A stretch of 64,000 nt of DNA, taken from Planococcus donghaensis MPA1U2 (GTDB lineage Bacteria; Bacillota; Bacilli; Bacillales_A; Planococcaceae). The notes under the pieces were generated by a model, which worked only from the letters and a program-made list of their open reading frames with translations, was not told where the DNA came from and made no database searches. The position numbers were made by a program, and so were the translations under genes. The DNA is taken from positions 1-64,000 of the forward strand of contig NZ_AEPB01000039.1 of the NCBI RefSeq assembly GCF_000189395.1. Reading direction: 5' to 3'. This document shows, in pieces, positions 1-7,857 of the stretch (position 1 is the stretch's first letter; each line of letters opens with the position of its first letter).

Positions 1-18
1 AGTAGGACATCGCTGGGC
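1..18 (+). rRNA. rrf: 5S rRNA, 3' end (partial)
   Basis: The first 18 bases (AGTAGGACATCGCTGGGC) match the conserved 3' end of Bacillus-type 5S rRNA, which closes with GAGAGUAGGAC..CGC...GC. Only this tail lies in the window. It implies a ribosomal RNA operon upstream, which fits the tRNA cluster that follows directly, as in the rrn-linked tRNA clusters of Bacillus. The identification rests on a short match. Confidence 0.7.
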
Positions 19-60
19 TATTCTATGTTTATTTTTTATTCCTAATGATTCTTTTACCTT

Positions 61-133
61 GCTTCCATAGCTCAGCAGGTAGAGTGCTTCCATGGTAAGG
101 AAGAGGTCACCGGTTCGAATCCGGTTGGAAGCT
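61..133 (+). tRNA. trnT: tRNA-Thr (GGT)
   Basis: Cloverleaf with acceptor stem GCTTCCA/TGGAAGC, D arm, anticodon stem CTTCC/GGAAG with loop ATGGTAA (anticodon GGT) and the TTCGAAT T loop. CCA is not encoded. First gene of the seven-tRNA cluster. Confidence 0.93.
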
Positions 134-189
134 TTTGTTTTTACAAGGTTTCTCTAATAGGGAATAAAATAAATCATTTTATTATGCAA

Positions 190-264
190 GGCCCCTTGGT
201 CAAGCGGTTAAGACACCGCCCTTTCACGGCGGTAACACGGGTTCGAATCCCGTAGGGGTCACCA
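190..264 (+). tRNA. trnE: tRNA-Glu (TTC)
   Basis: Acceptor stem GGCCCCT/AGGGGTC with one G-U pair, anticodon stem CCGCC/GGCGG, loop CTTTCAC (anticodon TTC), T loop TTCGAAT. The 3' CCA is encoded (262-264). Confidence 0.95.
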
Positions 265-268
265 TTTT

Positions 269-344
269 GGAGGATTAGCTCAGCTGGGAGAGCATCTGCC
301 TTACAAGCAGAGGGTCGGCGGTTCGATCCCGTCATCCTCCACCA
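269..344 (+). tRNA. trnV: tRNA-Val (TAC)
   Basis: Acceptor stem GGAGGAT/ATCCTCC, anticodon stem TCTGC/GCAGA, loop CTTACAA (anticodon TAC), T loop TTCGATC. CCA is encoded. Confidence 0.95.
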
Positions 345-364
345 TTTTTCTTATAACTTTATAC

Positions 365-448
365 GGTGGGGTAGCGAAGTGGCTAAACGCGGCGGACTGT
401 AAATCCGCTCCTTCGGGTTCGGCAGTTCGAATCTGCCCCCCACCACCA
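365..448 (+). tRNA. trnY: tRNA-Tyr (GTA)
   Basis: Class II tRNA with a long variable arm (CTCCTTCGGG region). Acceptor stem GGTGGGG/CCCCACC, anticodon stem GCGGA/TCCGC, loop CTGTAAA (anticodon GTA). CCA is encoded. Confidence 0.95.
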
Positions 449-468
449 GTTTTATTTATGAGTACCGA

Positions 469-543
469 TGGGGTATAGCCAAGCGGTAAGGCAACGGGTT
501 TTGATCCCGTCATGCCCTGGTTCGAATCCAGGTACCCCAGCCA
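469..543 (+). tRNA. trnQ: tRNA-Gln (TTG)
   Basis: Acceptor stem TGGGGTA/TACCCCA, anticodon stem ACGGG/CCCGT, loop TTTTGAT (anticodon TTG), T loop TTCGAAT. CCA is encoded (541-543). Confidence 0.95.
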
Positions 544-554
544 TTTTTTATTGT

Positions 555-627
555 GAGCCATTAGCTCAGCTGGTAGAGCATCTGACTTTTAATCAGAGGG
601 TCGAAGGTTCGAATCCTTCATGGCTCA
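555..627 (+). tRNA. trnK: tRNA-Lys (TTT)
   Basis: Acceptor stem GAGCCAT/ATGGCTC, anticodon stem TCTGA/TCAGA, loop CTTTTAA (anticodon TTT). CCA is not encoded, so it must be added after transcription. Confidence 0.95.
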
Positions 628-658
628 TTCTTTTAACATCCTTGCGCCTGTTCAGCGC

Positions 659-731
659 GGGGCCTTAGCTCAGCTGGGAGAGCGCGTCGCTGGCAGTGAC
701 GAGGTCAGGGGTTCGAGCCCCCTAGGCTCCA
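659..731 (+). tRNA. trnA: tRNA-Ala (GGC)
   Basis: Acceptor stem GGGGCCT/AGGCTCC carries the G3-U70 pair that identifies alanine tRNAs. Anticodon stem CGTCG/TGACG has an inner mismatch-tolerant pair; loop CTGGCAG gives anticodon GGC. CCA is not encoded. Last tRNA of the cluster. Confidence 0.94.
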
Positions 732-763
732 TTGTTCCATGTGTATTTGTACTATCCATGTGT

Positions 764-803
764 AAAAAACCCGTATCCATTCATTTGGATACGGGTTTTT
801 TTT
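764..803. terminator. bidirectional terminator between tRNA cluster and citA
   Basis: Stem AACCCGTATCC/GGATACGGGTT with an 8-nt loop, A-run on the left and T-run on the right. It ends the tRNA operon on the plus strand and citA on the minus strand; the citA stop codon lies in the T-run. Confidence 0.9.
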
Positions 804-1881
804 AGGTTCCGATGTATTCAGATTGTGGGCGGAAGATGACATTATTTTCTTGTTGTTCAAGTGTATGAGCTGTCCATCCCACGATGCGCGCCACACTAAA
901 AGTGGGTGTGAACAATTGCGTTGGCATTTCGATGGATCGCATAATCGCCGCTGCATAAAACTCTACATTGGTGTAAAGTGCCCGACCAGGCTTTTGTTCA
1001 TTGAGCTTTTTAACAATATAGGCTTCTGCTGTCACTGCTAAATCGAGCCACGCATCTTCTCCTTGAAGTGCTAGGCATTTTTTTCGAAGGATAATGGACC
1101 GTGGATCTTCTGTCCGGTAAACTCGGTGACCAAAGCCCATAATTTTTTCTCCATTATTTAATTTTTCTTCAATAATTGGAGCGATCTGATCTTCCGTTTT
1201 TATCGTATTCAGTAAATCGATAACACCTGACGGGGCACCACCGTGAAGAGGGCCTTTCATGGTGCCAAGAGCTGAAGTAATGGCGGATACTAAGTCGGAC
1301 TCAGTTGAAATGGTAACACGGGCCGCAAACGTTGAAGCATTCATGCCATGTTCCATCGTTAGTTTTAAATAAGTTTCGAGCGCTTCTGTTTGTACAGCAG
1401 AAGGCAGTTGTTCGTTGATCATCCAAAGATAATTAGCGGTGTGCCCCAAATCATCTCTCGGTTCAACGGGTTGCTGTCCGTTTTGAATGCGGTAAAAAGC
1501 CGCGGTCATTACCGGTAAGGCTGCTGTGAGCGCGACGGCTTGCTCTTGAGGTGATAAGGTTTGAAATTTTGTATGTGTATAAGCGGATACCAATGTTCGC
1601 ATGGCATCCATTAATGAGATTTCTTTTGGCAAAAGCTCTGTAATTTGAACAATATGCTCAGGTAGTTTTCGGTAAAACAGCAATTGTTGTTGAAGTTGCT
1701 CGAGTTGTTGGGTGTTTGGTGATTGGCCGTACCAAAGAAAATAAGCTGTTTCCTCAAATGATTTCTTTTGGATAACCGCTTCAACCAGTTCGCCACGATA
1801 GCGTAATTCCCCTAAGTCCCCGTCCACAGAAGCAATTGCAGTTTGAACAGCTACTACGCCTTTCAATCCTTTTTGAAACAT
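802..1881 (-). CDS. citA: citrate synthase, CitA type
   Basis: 359-residue citrate synthase, which condenses oxaloacetate and acetyl-CoA to citrate at the entry of the TCA cycle. The two catalytic histidines are visible in EHGMNAS and MGFGHRVYR. The third acidic position reads NVEFY (Glu), where the major enzyme CitZ has NVDFY; from memory B. subtilis CitA shares this Glu, so it fits the minor enzyme. The divergent LysR neighbour and the stretch STESDLVSA-TALGTMKGPL also match CitA. Transcribed away from citR; the stop lies in the shared terminator. The start has AAGGAGG 8 nt upstream on the minus strand. Confidence 0.9.
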   Translation of the reverse strand: MFQKGLKGVVAVQTAIASVDGDLGELRYRGELVEAVIQKKSFEETAYFLWYGQSPNTQQLEQLQQQLLFYRKLPEHIVQITELLPKEISLMDAMRTLVSAYTHTKFQTLSPQEQAVALTAALPVMTAAFYRIQNGQQPVEPRDDLGHTANYLWMINEQLPSAVQTEALETYLKLTMEHGMNASTFAARVTISTESDLVSAITSALGTMKGPLHGGAPSGVIDLLNTIKTEDQIAPIIEEKLNNGEKIMGFGHRVYRTEDPRSIILRKKCLALQGEDAWLDLAVTAEAYIVKKLNEQKPGRALYTNVEFYAAAIMRSIEMPTQLFTPTFSVARIVGWTAHTLEQQENNVIFRPQSEYIGT

Positions 1882-1984
1882 GTGAATTCCTCCTTTTCTT
1901 TTAGTTTACTCCTAGCGATTGATAATAAAAATTAAAGATATATAATTAAGGCAATTAAAAATATTAATCGAAATGAGGGATGTT
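1882..1984. promoter_or_regulatory. divergent citA-citR control region
   Basis: AT-rich 100-bp space between divergent genes. An interrupted inverted repeat CGATT (1916-1920) ... AATCG (1966-1971) and several T-N11-A-like AT palindromes could be LysR sites. This is the expected place for CitR to repress citA; no site can be assigned firmly by eye. Confidence 0.4.
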
Positions 1985-2866
1985 ATGGAAGTTCAATGGT
2001 TGAGAACGTTTGTGGATGCGGCAGAAACCTTGAATTTCAGAAAAACGTCAGAGCGCTTGTTGATGTCGCAGCCTAGTGTAACGGTTCACATTCGATTATT
2101 GGAAGAAAATTTAGGACTCTCTTTATTTAAGCGCAGCCATAATCGGGTATCGTTAACAGAAGAAGGTCGACATTTTAAAGGAAAAGCACAGAAAGTGTTA
2201 GAGCAATTAGATGGCAGTGTGGAAGAATTGCACGCTTTTGCTCAAGGCTACCGAAAAAAATGGACATTGGCGATTTCCCCGTTAATGGCCGAGACGGTTT
2301 TGCCTTATGTGCTGCGGTCTTTTACAGAACAACATCCAGAAGTCGAGCTAGTCATTCGTGTGGAAGAATCAGAAGCTATAGAGGATTTGGTTGAAACAGA
2401 AGAAGTATCTGCTGGAATTTCTGCTTTGCCACCTATTGGTCGCACGATCGACCCGCTTGTTGTGTATGAGGACCCATTGTTATTTATTTTGCCAAGAGAC
2501 GCTTATGACGATGAAACAGGACCAGCCATTTCAATAGAAGAAACTTTACGCAAATCGATTTTGTTTACGCATCATCATCCTGTTTTTTGGGAAGAGCTAT
2601 TAGAAAAATTACGCCTCCAGATGCCTGGTATTCGAACGATGAAAGTGACACAAGCACATATTGTGAAACGCTTTATACAAGAAGGGTTAGGCACATCGTT
2701 TTTGCCTAAATCCATGGTGCGGCGGGAATTGGTGGAAGGTCGCTTAATGGAAGCGCATTTTGATTTGTTTCCGCTGCCCACAGTCTCTACTTATTTTCTA
2801 ACAAAACAAATGGGTGCACTTGAAGAAGATTTTGTGGAATGCATCCAGTCGGTATACTTTACGTAA
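1985..2866 (+). CDS. citR: LysR-family regulator of citA
   Basis: LysR-type regulator of 293 residues: N-terminal winged helix (WLRTFVDAAETLNFRKTSERL ... SQPSVTVHIRLLEENLG) followed by a periplasmic-binding-like effector domain. NFRKT, SQPSVTVHI and the late MKVTQAHIVKRFIQEGLG-like stretch follow B. subtilis CitR closely as I recall it. I chose ATG 1985 (MEVQWL) over the upstream in-frame ATG 1973 because GAGGGA (1975-1980) sits just before 1985 and would lie inside the gene otherwise. In B. subtilis CitR represses the divergent citA; the same arrangement is seen here. Confidence 0.88.
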   Translation: MEVQWLRTFVDAAETLNFRKTSERLLMSQPSVTVHIRLLEENLGLSLFKRSHNRVSLTEEGRHFKGKAQKVLEQLDGSVEELHAFAQGYRKKWTLAISPLMAETVLPYVLRSFTEQHPEVELVIRVEESEAIEDLVETEEVSAGISALPPIGRTIDPLVVYEDPLLFILPRDAYDDETGPAISIEETLRKSILFTHHHPVFWEELLEKLRLQMPGIRTMKVTQAHIVKRFIQEGLGTSFLPKSMVRRELVEGRLMEAHFDLFPLPTVSTYFLTKQMGALEEDFVECIQSVYFT

Positions 2867-2881
2867 AAAGGAGAGATTGCG

Positions 2882-3445
2882 ATGATTATTGAATCAGATG
2901 GCATTCGTTTACGGTTATTAAAGAGAGAAGATTTTGAAGCGTTATGGGCTTTGTATACACCGAAAATTTTTGAGCATATGCTCAATCAAGTCGAAATTTT
3001 TGAAGATATGGTAGCGTGGTTAGAAGCGGGAATGAACCAGTCAAATGTACTTATTTTTGCGGTGGAAAATCCGGAAACAGCAGAAGTTATCGGTACGACT
3101 CGTATATATGCAATTGATGAGACCAATAAAAGCTGTGAAATGGGCGCAACATTTTATGCGTTGTCAGCGCAGCGGACGCATGTCAATACATCGGTTAAAC
3201 GTGCGTTACTTAGCTATTGTTTTGAAGAACGTGGCATGATTCGTGTTCAGTTTAAGACAGATGCTGAAAATGTGCGCTCGCAGAAGGCGATTGAACGGAT
3301 CGGAGCGGTTAAAGAAGGAGTTCTGCGAAATGAGCGAATTCGGTCAAATGGCAAACCGCGAGATGCGGTAGTCTATTCCATTATCGATAAAGAGTGGCCA
3401 AAAGTGAAAAAAGATTTGGCGAAAAAAGCGAATAAATATACGTAA
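2882..3445 (+). CDS. GNAT-family acetyltransferase, RimJ/RimL-like
   Basis: 187-residue GNAT acetyltransferase. The fold shows IRLRLLKREDFEAL at the start (strand 1), a central beta region, and the conserved C-terminal VRSQKAIERIGAVKEG that follows the acetyl-CoA binding loop in the RimJ/RimL group. Substrate cannot be read from sequence; relatives acetylate N termini of ribosomal proteins or small amines. It starts 15 bp after citR with AAAGGAGAG, so the two may be co-transcribed, although no functional link is evident. Confidence 0.8.
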   Translation: MIIESDGIRLRLLKREDFEALWALYTPKIFEHMLNQVEIFEDMVAWLEAGMNQSNVLIFAVENPETAEVIGTTRIYAIDETNKSCEMGATFYALSAQRTHVNTSVKRALLSYCFEERGMIRVQFKTDAENVRSQKAIERIGAVKEGVLRNERIRSNGKPRDAVVYSIIDKEWPKVKKDLAKKANKYT

Positions 3446-3455
3446 AATTGTACAG

Positions 3456-3485
3456 TTGAGCCAAAGAGACCTTAGCGGTTACAAT
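3456..3485 (+). promoter_or_regulatory. sigma-A promoter of rocF
   Basis: TTGAGC (3456-3461), 18-nt spacer, TACAAT (3480-3485), about 30 bp before the rocF start at 3516. It overlaps an upstream in-frame ATG, which supports the later start for the gene. Confidence 0.6.
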
Positions 3486-3515
3486 AAGTCTATCTTGCTA
3501 AGGGGGTATAAAATA

Positions 3516-4424
3516 ATGAATAAATTAAATATTTCTATTATCGGAGTTCCAATGGACCACGGTCAAACTCGTCGTGGTGTTGATATGGGACCAAGCGCTA
3601 TCCGTTATGCAGGTGTTGTAGACCGCATCGAAGAGTTAGGCCATCGCGTTACAGATGAAGGGGACATCCTGATTGGTCAAACAGACGGCAGTGTAGATAC
3701 AGAAACAAACTTACGAAATTTGAAAGCGATTACTAAAGCAACTGAAGCACTAGGCGATAAAGTATTTAACGTAGCAGAAGCTGGGAATTTCCCATTAGTA
3801 CTGGGCGGCGATCACAGTATTGCGATTGGTACACTTGCTGGAATTTCAGAACGTCACGAAAACTTAGGCGTTATTTGGTATGATGCACATGCAGATATGA
3901 ACACGAGTGATACGTCACCATCAGGCAATATCCACGGCATGCCGCTTGCAGCAAGCTTTGGACATGGTCATGAAAAACTGACAAACATTCGCGGGTATTC
4001 GCCAAAAGTAAAACCTGAAAACATTGTCATCATCGGAGCTCGTTCAGTAGATCCAGGTGAGCGCGAACTGATCAAAGAACACGGCATTCGCGTTTACAGC
4101 ATGCACGAAATTGATAAAATGGGTATGCATGCCGTAATCGAAGAATCGATTAAGTACTTAAAAGAAGAACGCAAAACAGATGCGGTTCACTTATCATTAG
4201 ATCTTGATGGCATTGATCCGATGTACACGCCAGGCGTTGGGACACCAGTTCCAGGCGGCATTAGCTACCGTGAAAGCCATTTAGCAATGGAAATGTTGTT
4301 TGATGCAAACATCATTACGTCTGCAGAATTTGTTGAAGTTAACCCGATTCTTGACGAGAAAAACAAAACAGCTGATGTAGCAGTGGCGTTAATCGGTTCA
4401 TTGTTCGGCGAAAAATTATTATAA
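3516..4424 (+). CDS. rocF: arginase
   Basis: 302-residue arginase of the ureohydrolase family; hydrolyses L-arginine to ornithine and urea in the cytoplasm. The Mn2+ ligands are present in the family motifs GGDHS, WYDAHAD and SLDLDGIDP. The length is normal. ATG 3516 (MNKLNISIIGVPMDHGQ) is preceded by AAGGGGG and a sigma-A promoter; the longer reading frame from 3456 has no ribosome site. It stands alone here, without rocD or rocE, and is closed by a terminator. Confidence 0.95.
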   Translation: MNKLNISIIGVPMDHGQTRRGVDMGPSAIRYAGVVDRIEELGHRVTDEGDILIGQTDGSVDTETNLRNLKAITKATEALGDKVFNVAEAGNFPLVLGGDHSIAIGTLAGISERHENLGVIWYDAHADMNTSDTSPSGNIHGMPLAASFGHGHEKLTNIRGYSPKVKPENIVIIGARSVDPGERELIKEHGIRVYSMHEIDKMGMHAVIEESIKYLKEERKTDAVHLSLDLDGIDPMYTPGVGTPVPGGISYRESHLAMEMLFDANIITSAEFVEVNPILDEKNKTADVAVALIGSLFGEKLL

Positions 4425-4440
4425 GTTCATTTAGATAGAA

Positions 4441-4478
4441 GGCCGGAGACAACTCAATGGAGTTGTCTTCGGTCTTTT
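4441..4478 (+). terminator. terminator after rocF
   Basis: Fully paired stem GGCCGGAGACAACT/AGTTGTCTTCGGTC (two G-U pairs) with a 6-nt loop, then TTTTATT. Confidence 0.9.
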
Positions 4479-4608
4479 ATTATTTAAAGTTTTAGTAATA
4501 AAAAATAAAAAATAGCTATAACTCGCAACTTTTTCAAATCTAAATCGTTAAAAAATTAGTTGGATTTATTTGGGTATTGTTTGATACGATAGAATAAGAA
4601 AAAATAAT

Positions 4609-4634
4609 TGAAACTTTTTTTATAGAGATACGTA
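4609..4634 (+). promoter_or_regulatory. sigma-W autoregulatory promoter
   Basis: TGAAAC (4609-4614), exactly 16 nt, CGTA (4631-4634), the full consensus recognised by ECF sigma-W, about 40 bp before sigW. It shows that sigW-rsiW is positively autoregulated, as known in B. subtilis. Confidence 0.93.
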
Positions 4635-4672
4635 TATAAAGTACAGCCGCATAGGCGGAGGGAAATGAGATC

Positions 4673-5236
4673 ATGGATGCGTTAGTGAATAAACGAATAG
4701 CAAAAGTAATAAAAGGCGATCAGAACGCATTCGCCGAAATCGTGGAGCTTTACCAGCATCAGCTGTATCAAGTTTGTTACCGAATGCTTGGCAACAAGCA
4801 GGAAGCAGAAGATATTGCTCAAGAAGCTTTTATGCGTGCGTATGTAAATATTCATACGTTTGATCAGAATCGGAAATTTTCTACTTGGTTATACCGCATC
4901 GCCACCAATTTATGCATCGATCGAATCCGTAAGAAAAAGCCGGATTATCACTTAGATGCTGAAGTGCGCGGGACGGAAGGCTTGAATATGTACTCGAAAA
5001 TTGCCAATGATGACGAACTTCCAGAAGAAGAGTTAATGCGGATGGAAGTTCAAGAGCGGGTACAGTACGAAATCAGCCGCTTGCCAGATAAGTACCGTGC
5101 CGCTATTGTATTAAAGTATATTGAAGAATTGCCGCTCGCGGAAATCAGTGAAATTTTGGATTTGCCGTTAGGAACGGTAAAGACGCGTATACACCGAGGG
5201 CGAGAAGCTCTTCGCAAGCAATTGAGCAATTTGTAG
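4673..5236 (+). CDS. sigW: ECF sigma factor SigW
   Basis: 187-residue extracytoplasmic-function sigma factor. Region 2 (AEDIAQEAFMRAYVNI ... KFSTWLYRIATNLCIDRIRKKKPD, about residues 20-95) binds the -10 element; region 4 (LPDKYRAAIVLKYIEELPLAEISEIL ... GTVKTRIHRGREALRKQL, about 130-185) binds the -35. Length and sequence follow B. subtilis SigW, which drives the response to cell-wall stress and membrane-active compounds. It is followed 12 bp later by its anti-sigma factor and preceded by its own promoter class. Confidence 0.96.
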   Translation: MDALVNKRIAKVIKGDQNAFAEIVELYQHQLYQVCYRMLGNKQEAEDIAQEAFMRAYVNIHTFDQNRKFSTWLYRIATNLCIDRIRKKKPDYHLDAEVRGTEGLNMYSKIANDDELPEEELMRMEVQERVQYEISRLPDKYRAAIVLKYIEELPLAEISEILDLPLGTVKTRIHRGREALRKQLSNL

Positions 5237-5248
5237 GAGGCGAGCACG

Positions 5249-5884
5249 ATGAATACGTGTCCGGAAAACGTGTTAGAGTTAATGAATCATTACCTCGACG
5301 GGGATATTAATCCAAGCGAGGAACAGCAATTAAAAGAGCACTTGGAAAGCTGCCCTGACTGCAGAGAGCAGTACCAAGCTTTAAGCAAAACCGTTGCATT
5401 TGTCCAAAGTGCATCTCATATACAGGCGCCGTCTGATTTTGTCCAAAAGACCATGGGACGATTGCCGAAAGAAAGACAGCGCGCGGGTGTTCAGCGCTGG
5501 TTAAGAAGACATCCCATGCTTGCAGCCGCCGCGTTGTTTTGTCTATTAATGAGCACAGCGTTGTTTACAAACTTTAATGACGACCAACAGTTTTCATTTA
5601 CGAAACAACCAAATTTGGTTGTGGAAGGACAAACGGTTATTGTTCCTGAAGGGGAAACTGTGGTAGGCAACTTAACTGTACGCAATGGCGATTTACGGGT
5701 AGAAGGTGAGCTTCAAGGAGACGTCACGATCGTCAATGGTCAGTACATGGCATCGAGCGGTGTAATTACCGGGGAAATTGAAGAAATCGATCAAGCTTTT
5801 GAATGGTTATGGTTTACGATTAAAGAAGGTTTTAAAGATGCAGCCGCAATTTTTGAAACAAATGACAGTCAAACAAACGATTAA
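5249..5884 (+). CDS. rsiW: anti-sigma-W factor RsiW
   Basis: 211-residue membrane anti-sigma factor. The N-terminal ZAS domain shows the zinc ligands HLESCPDC (His-x3-Cys-x2-Cys, about residues 31-38). A single transmembrane helix lies at about residues 88-108 (PMLAAAALFCLLMSTALFTNF), and the C-terminal half is extracytoplasmic. In the family, stress triggers proteolysis by PrsW and RasP and frees SigW. The start at 5249 has TAGGAGGCGAG upstream. Co-transcribed with sigW. Confidence 0.94.
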   Translation: MNTCPENVLELMNHYLDGDINPSEEQQLKEHLESCPDCREQYQALSKTVAFVQSASHIQAPSDFVQKTMGRLPKERQRAGVQRWLRRHPMLAAAALFCLLMSTALFTNFNDDQQFSFTKQPNLVVEGQTVIVPEGETVVGNLTVRNGDLRVEGELQGDVTIVNGQYMASSGVITGEIEEIDQAFEWLWFTIKEGFKDAAAIFETNDSQTND

Positions 5885-5916
5885 ACCTATCCTCTCCTAA
5901 AGGATGGGTTTTTTCT
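5885..5916 (+). terminator. terminator after rsiW
   Basis: Stem AACCTATCC/GGATGGGTT (one G-U pair) followed by TTTTTT. Confidence 0.85.
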
Positions 5917-5986
5917 ATGAAGGCAAGCCTAATTCACTTATGATATACTTAATGCATATGCAGATGTAGAAAAGCGAGGGTTGCAG

Positions 5987-6823
5987 ATGCCTTTTTTTGA
6001 AAGTTTAACAGACCAAACACCATTTAGACTTCTAGGAAATATCATCGACATTTTATTGGTGTGGTTCGTTGTTTATAAATTGATAACGGTCATCAAAGGG
6101 ACGAAAGCCGTTCAATTGCTGAAAGGAATCTTTGTCATTATTATTGCACGCCTCGTGACGCAAGCGCTCAACCTAGAAACATTAGGCTGGATTATGCAAC
6201 AGGTACTGGAATGGGGCTTTTTAGCAATCATTATTATTTTCCAACCAGAGTTGCGCCGTGCACTTGAACAGCTTGGTCGTGGGAGATTGTTCTCAAGCAG
6301 TACGCTGAACGAAGAATCTGAACGCAACCGACTGATTGAGGCGATGTCCAAGTCCGTCAGTTATATGGCGAAACGGCGAATCGGAGCACTTGTGTCGATT
6401 GAGCGCGAAACCGGTTTGAGTGAATATATTGAAACGGGAATTCCGATGAACTCGGACCTTACATCTGAACTGATGATTAATTTATTCATTCCAAATACTC
6501 CGTTGCATGATGGAGCGGTGATCGTTCAAAAAAATCGGATTGCCGCAGCTGCTTGTTATTTGCCGCTGTCTGAAAGTCCGTTTATTTCCAAAGAGCTTGG
6601 AACACGTCACCGTGCCGCTCTTGGCATTAGTGAAGTGACTGATGCGATTACAATTGTCGTATCAGAAGAAACCGGTGCCATCAGCTTGACGGCAAATGGT
6701 GACTTGCACCGTAATTTATCACTCGAAGACTTTGAAGTAAAGTTACGCCGCATTTGGTTTGGCGTAGCACAGCAAGAAGTCACTTCTTCTTGGTGGAATT
6801 GGAGGAGGAAAAAGAATGGATAA
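5987..6823 (+). CDS. cdaA: diadenylate cyclase CdaA
   Basis: 278-residue membrane diadenylate cyclase; makes the essential second messenger cyclic di-AMP from two ATP. Three hydrophobic N-terminal helices (about residues 10-90) precede the DAC (DisA_N) domain with the signature LHDGAVI and the RHRAALG motif. ATG 5987 (MPFFES) is chosen because GAGGG lies 6 nt upstream; the TTG at 5981 abuts the ribosome site. First gene of cdaA-cdaR-glmM, a gene order conserved in Firmicutes. Confidence 0.95.
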   Translation: MPFFESLTDQTPFRLLGNIIDILLVWFVVYKLITVIKGTKAVQLLKGIFVIIIARLVTQALNLETLGWIMQQVLEWGFLAIIIIFQPELRRALEQLGRGRLFSSSTLNEESERNRLIEAMSKSVSYMAKRRIGALVSIERETGLSEYIETGIPMNSDLTSELMINLFIPNTPLHDGAVIVQKNRIAAAACYLPLSESPFISKELGTRHRAALGISEVTDAITIVVSEETGAISLTANGDLHRNLSLEDFEVKLRRIWFGVAQQEVTSSWWNWRRKKNG

Positions 6824-7784
6824 GATGATGGACAATCGCTGGTTTTTGCGAATTACGGCGCTGTTGTTAGCCTTCCTTTTGTTCTTCTCCGTTCAAGCGG
6901 AAGATAATTCCACGGGGTCGACGGACACTAGTCGAGTGTCGGAAGTGATTGAAGATGTAGAGCTTGAGGTATACCATGACAACGACCTAATGGTTAGTGG
7001 GGTGCCAAAAACAGCTGACTTGCATTTAACAGGCCCAGTCAGCATAGTTCAAGCGGCGCGTCAGTTAGAAGATTTTACGTTGTTTGTGGATTTGCGTAAT
7101 TTGCCGCTTGGCGAACACCAAGTCCCGATTCAAACTGAAAATGTCTCGGAACAATTAACAAGTCGAGTAGATCCAGCGTTTGTGAACGTCGTGATTGAAG
7201 AGCGGGTGTCGCAAGAATTCCGCATTGACCCTGATATTAATGACCGCATGCTCGCAGAAGGCTTTGTTTTAGATAAAGTGACGGTCGAACCAGAAACAGT
7301 AGTGGTGACGGGTCCTAAAAGTATGATTGACGCCATCAGCTTTGTAAAAGCCACGGTTTCTGGCGAGCAAGGTGTCAATGAATCTTTTACGACGGCAGCA
7401 CGTGTACGAGTACTAGCAGAAGATTTGACGAAACTGGAAAATGCAGAAATCGAACCGGAAGAAGTTGAAGTGTCTGTTAAAGTTGTTGAATATAGCAAAA
7501 CAGTGCCTGTCAGAATTGAGCCAACTGGAGAAGTCCGAACAGGCATTAGCATCAACAATTTGACCACATCCACTGAAGAAATTCGGATTTATGGTCCGAA
7601 AACGGTTGTCGATGAAATGACAGAATATGTAGTAGAAGTAGACGCTGCCAGCATAACTGCAGAAGATAGTACAGTAGATGTAGAATTGAGTATTCCACCG
7701 GGAGCTTCAGCAGTTTCACCAGCTCAAGTAACGGTGGAAGCAGAAGTAGTAAGCGATGATTCGGCACAGCTGCCAGTAGACTAA
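6816..7784 (+). CDS. cdaR: CdaA regulator, YbbR-domain protein
   Basis: 322-residue membrane-anchored protein with an uncleaved N-terminal helix (WFLRITALLLAFLLFFSVQA) and several YbbR repeats outside the membrane (recurring V-GP..-V patterns, for example VVTGPKSMIDAI and IRIYGPKTVVDEM). It binds and modulates CdaA. It overlaps cdaA by 8 bp with a GGAGGA site inside cdaA, so the two are probably translationally coupled. Confidence 0.93.
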   Translation: MDKMMDNRWFLRITALLLAFLLFFSVQAEDNSTGSTDTSRVSEVIEDVELEVYHDNDLMVSGVPKTADLHLTGPVSIVQAARQLEDFTLFVDLRNLPLGEHQVPIQTENVSEQLTSRVDPAFVNVVIEERVSQEFRIDPDINDRMLAEGFVLDKVTVEPETVVVTGPKSMIDAISFVKATVSGEQGVNESFTTAARVRVLAEDLTKLENAEIEPEEVEVSVKVVEYSKTVPVRIEPTGEVRTGISINNLTTSTEEIRIYGPKTVVDEMTEYVVEVDAASITAEDSTVDVELSIPPGASAVSPAQVTVEAEVVSDDSAQLPVD

Positions 7785-7857
7785 TAAACAATAGTATAAA
7801 AGAGAAAAAATAGATTTAAAAAAATAGTAGCAACTGACTGAAGGAGCGAATATTGTA

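Noticed and set aside
301-561. 86-codon reverse frame across tRNA genes
   Set aside because: It is antisense to tRNA-Val, tRNA-Tyr and tRNA-Gln; no ribosome site.
7130-7573. 147-codon reverse frame inside cdaR
   Set aside because: Ser/Thr-rich shadow of the YbbR repeats, no start signals.
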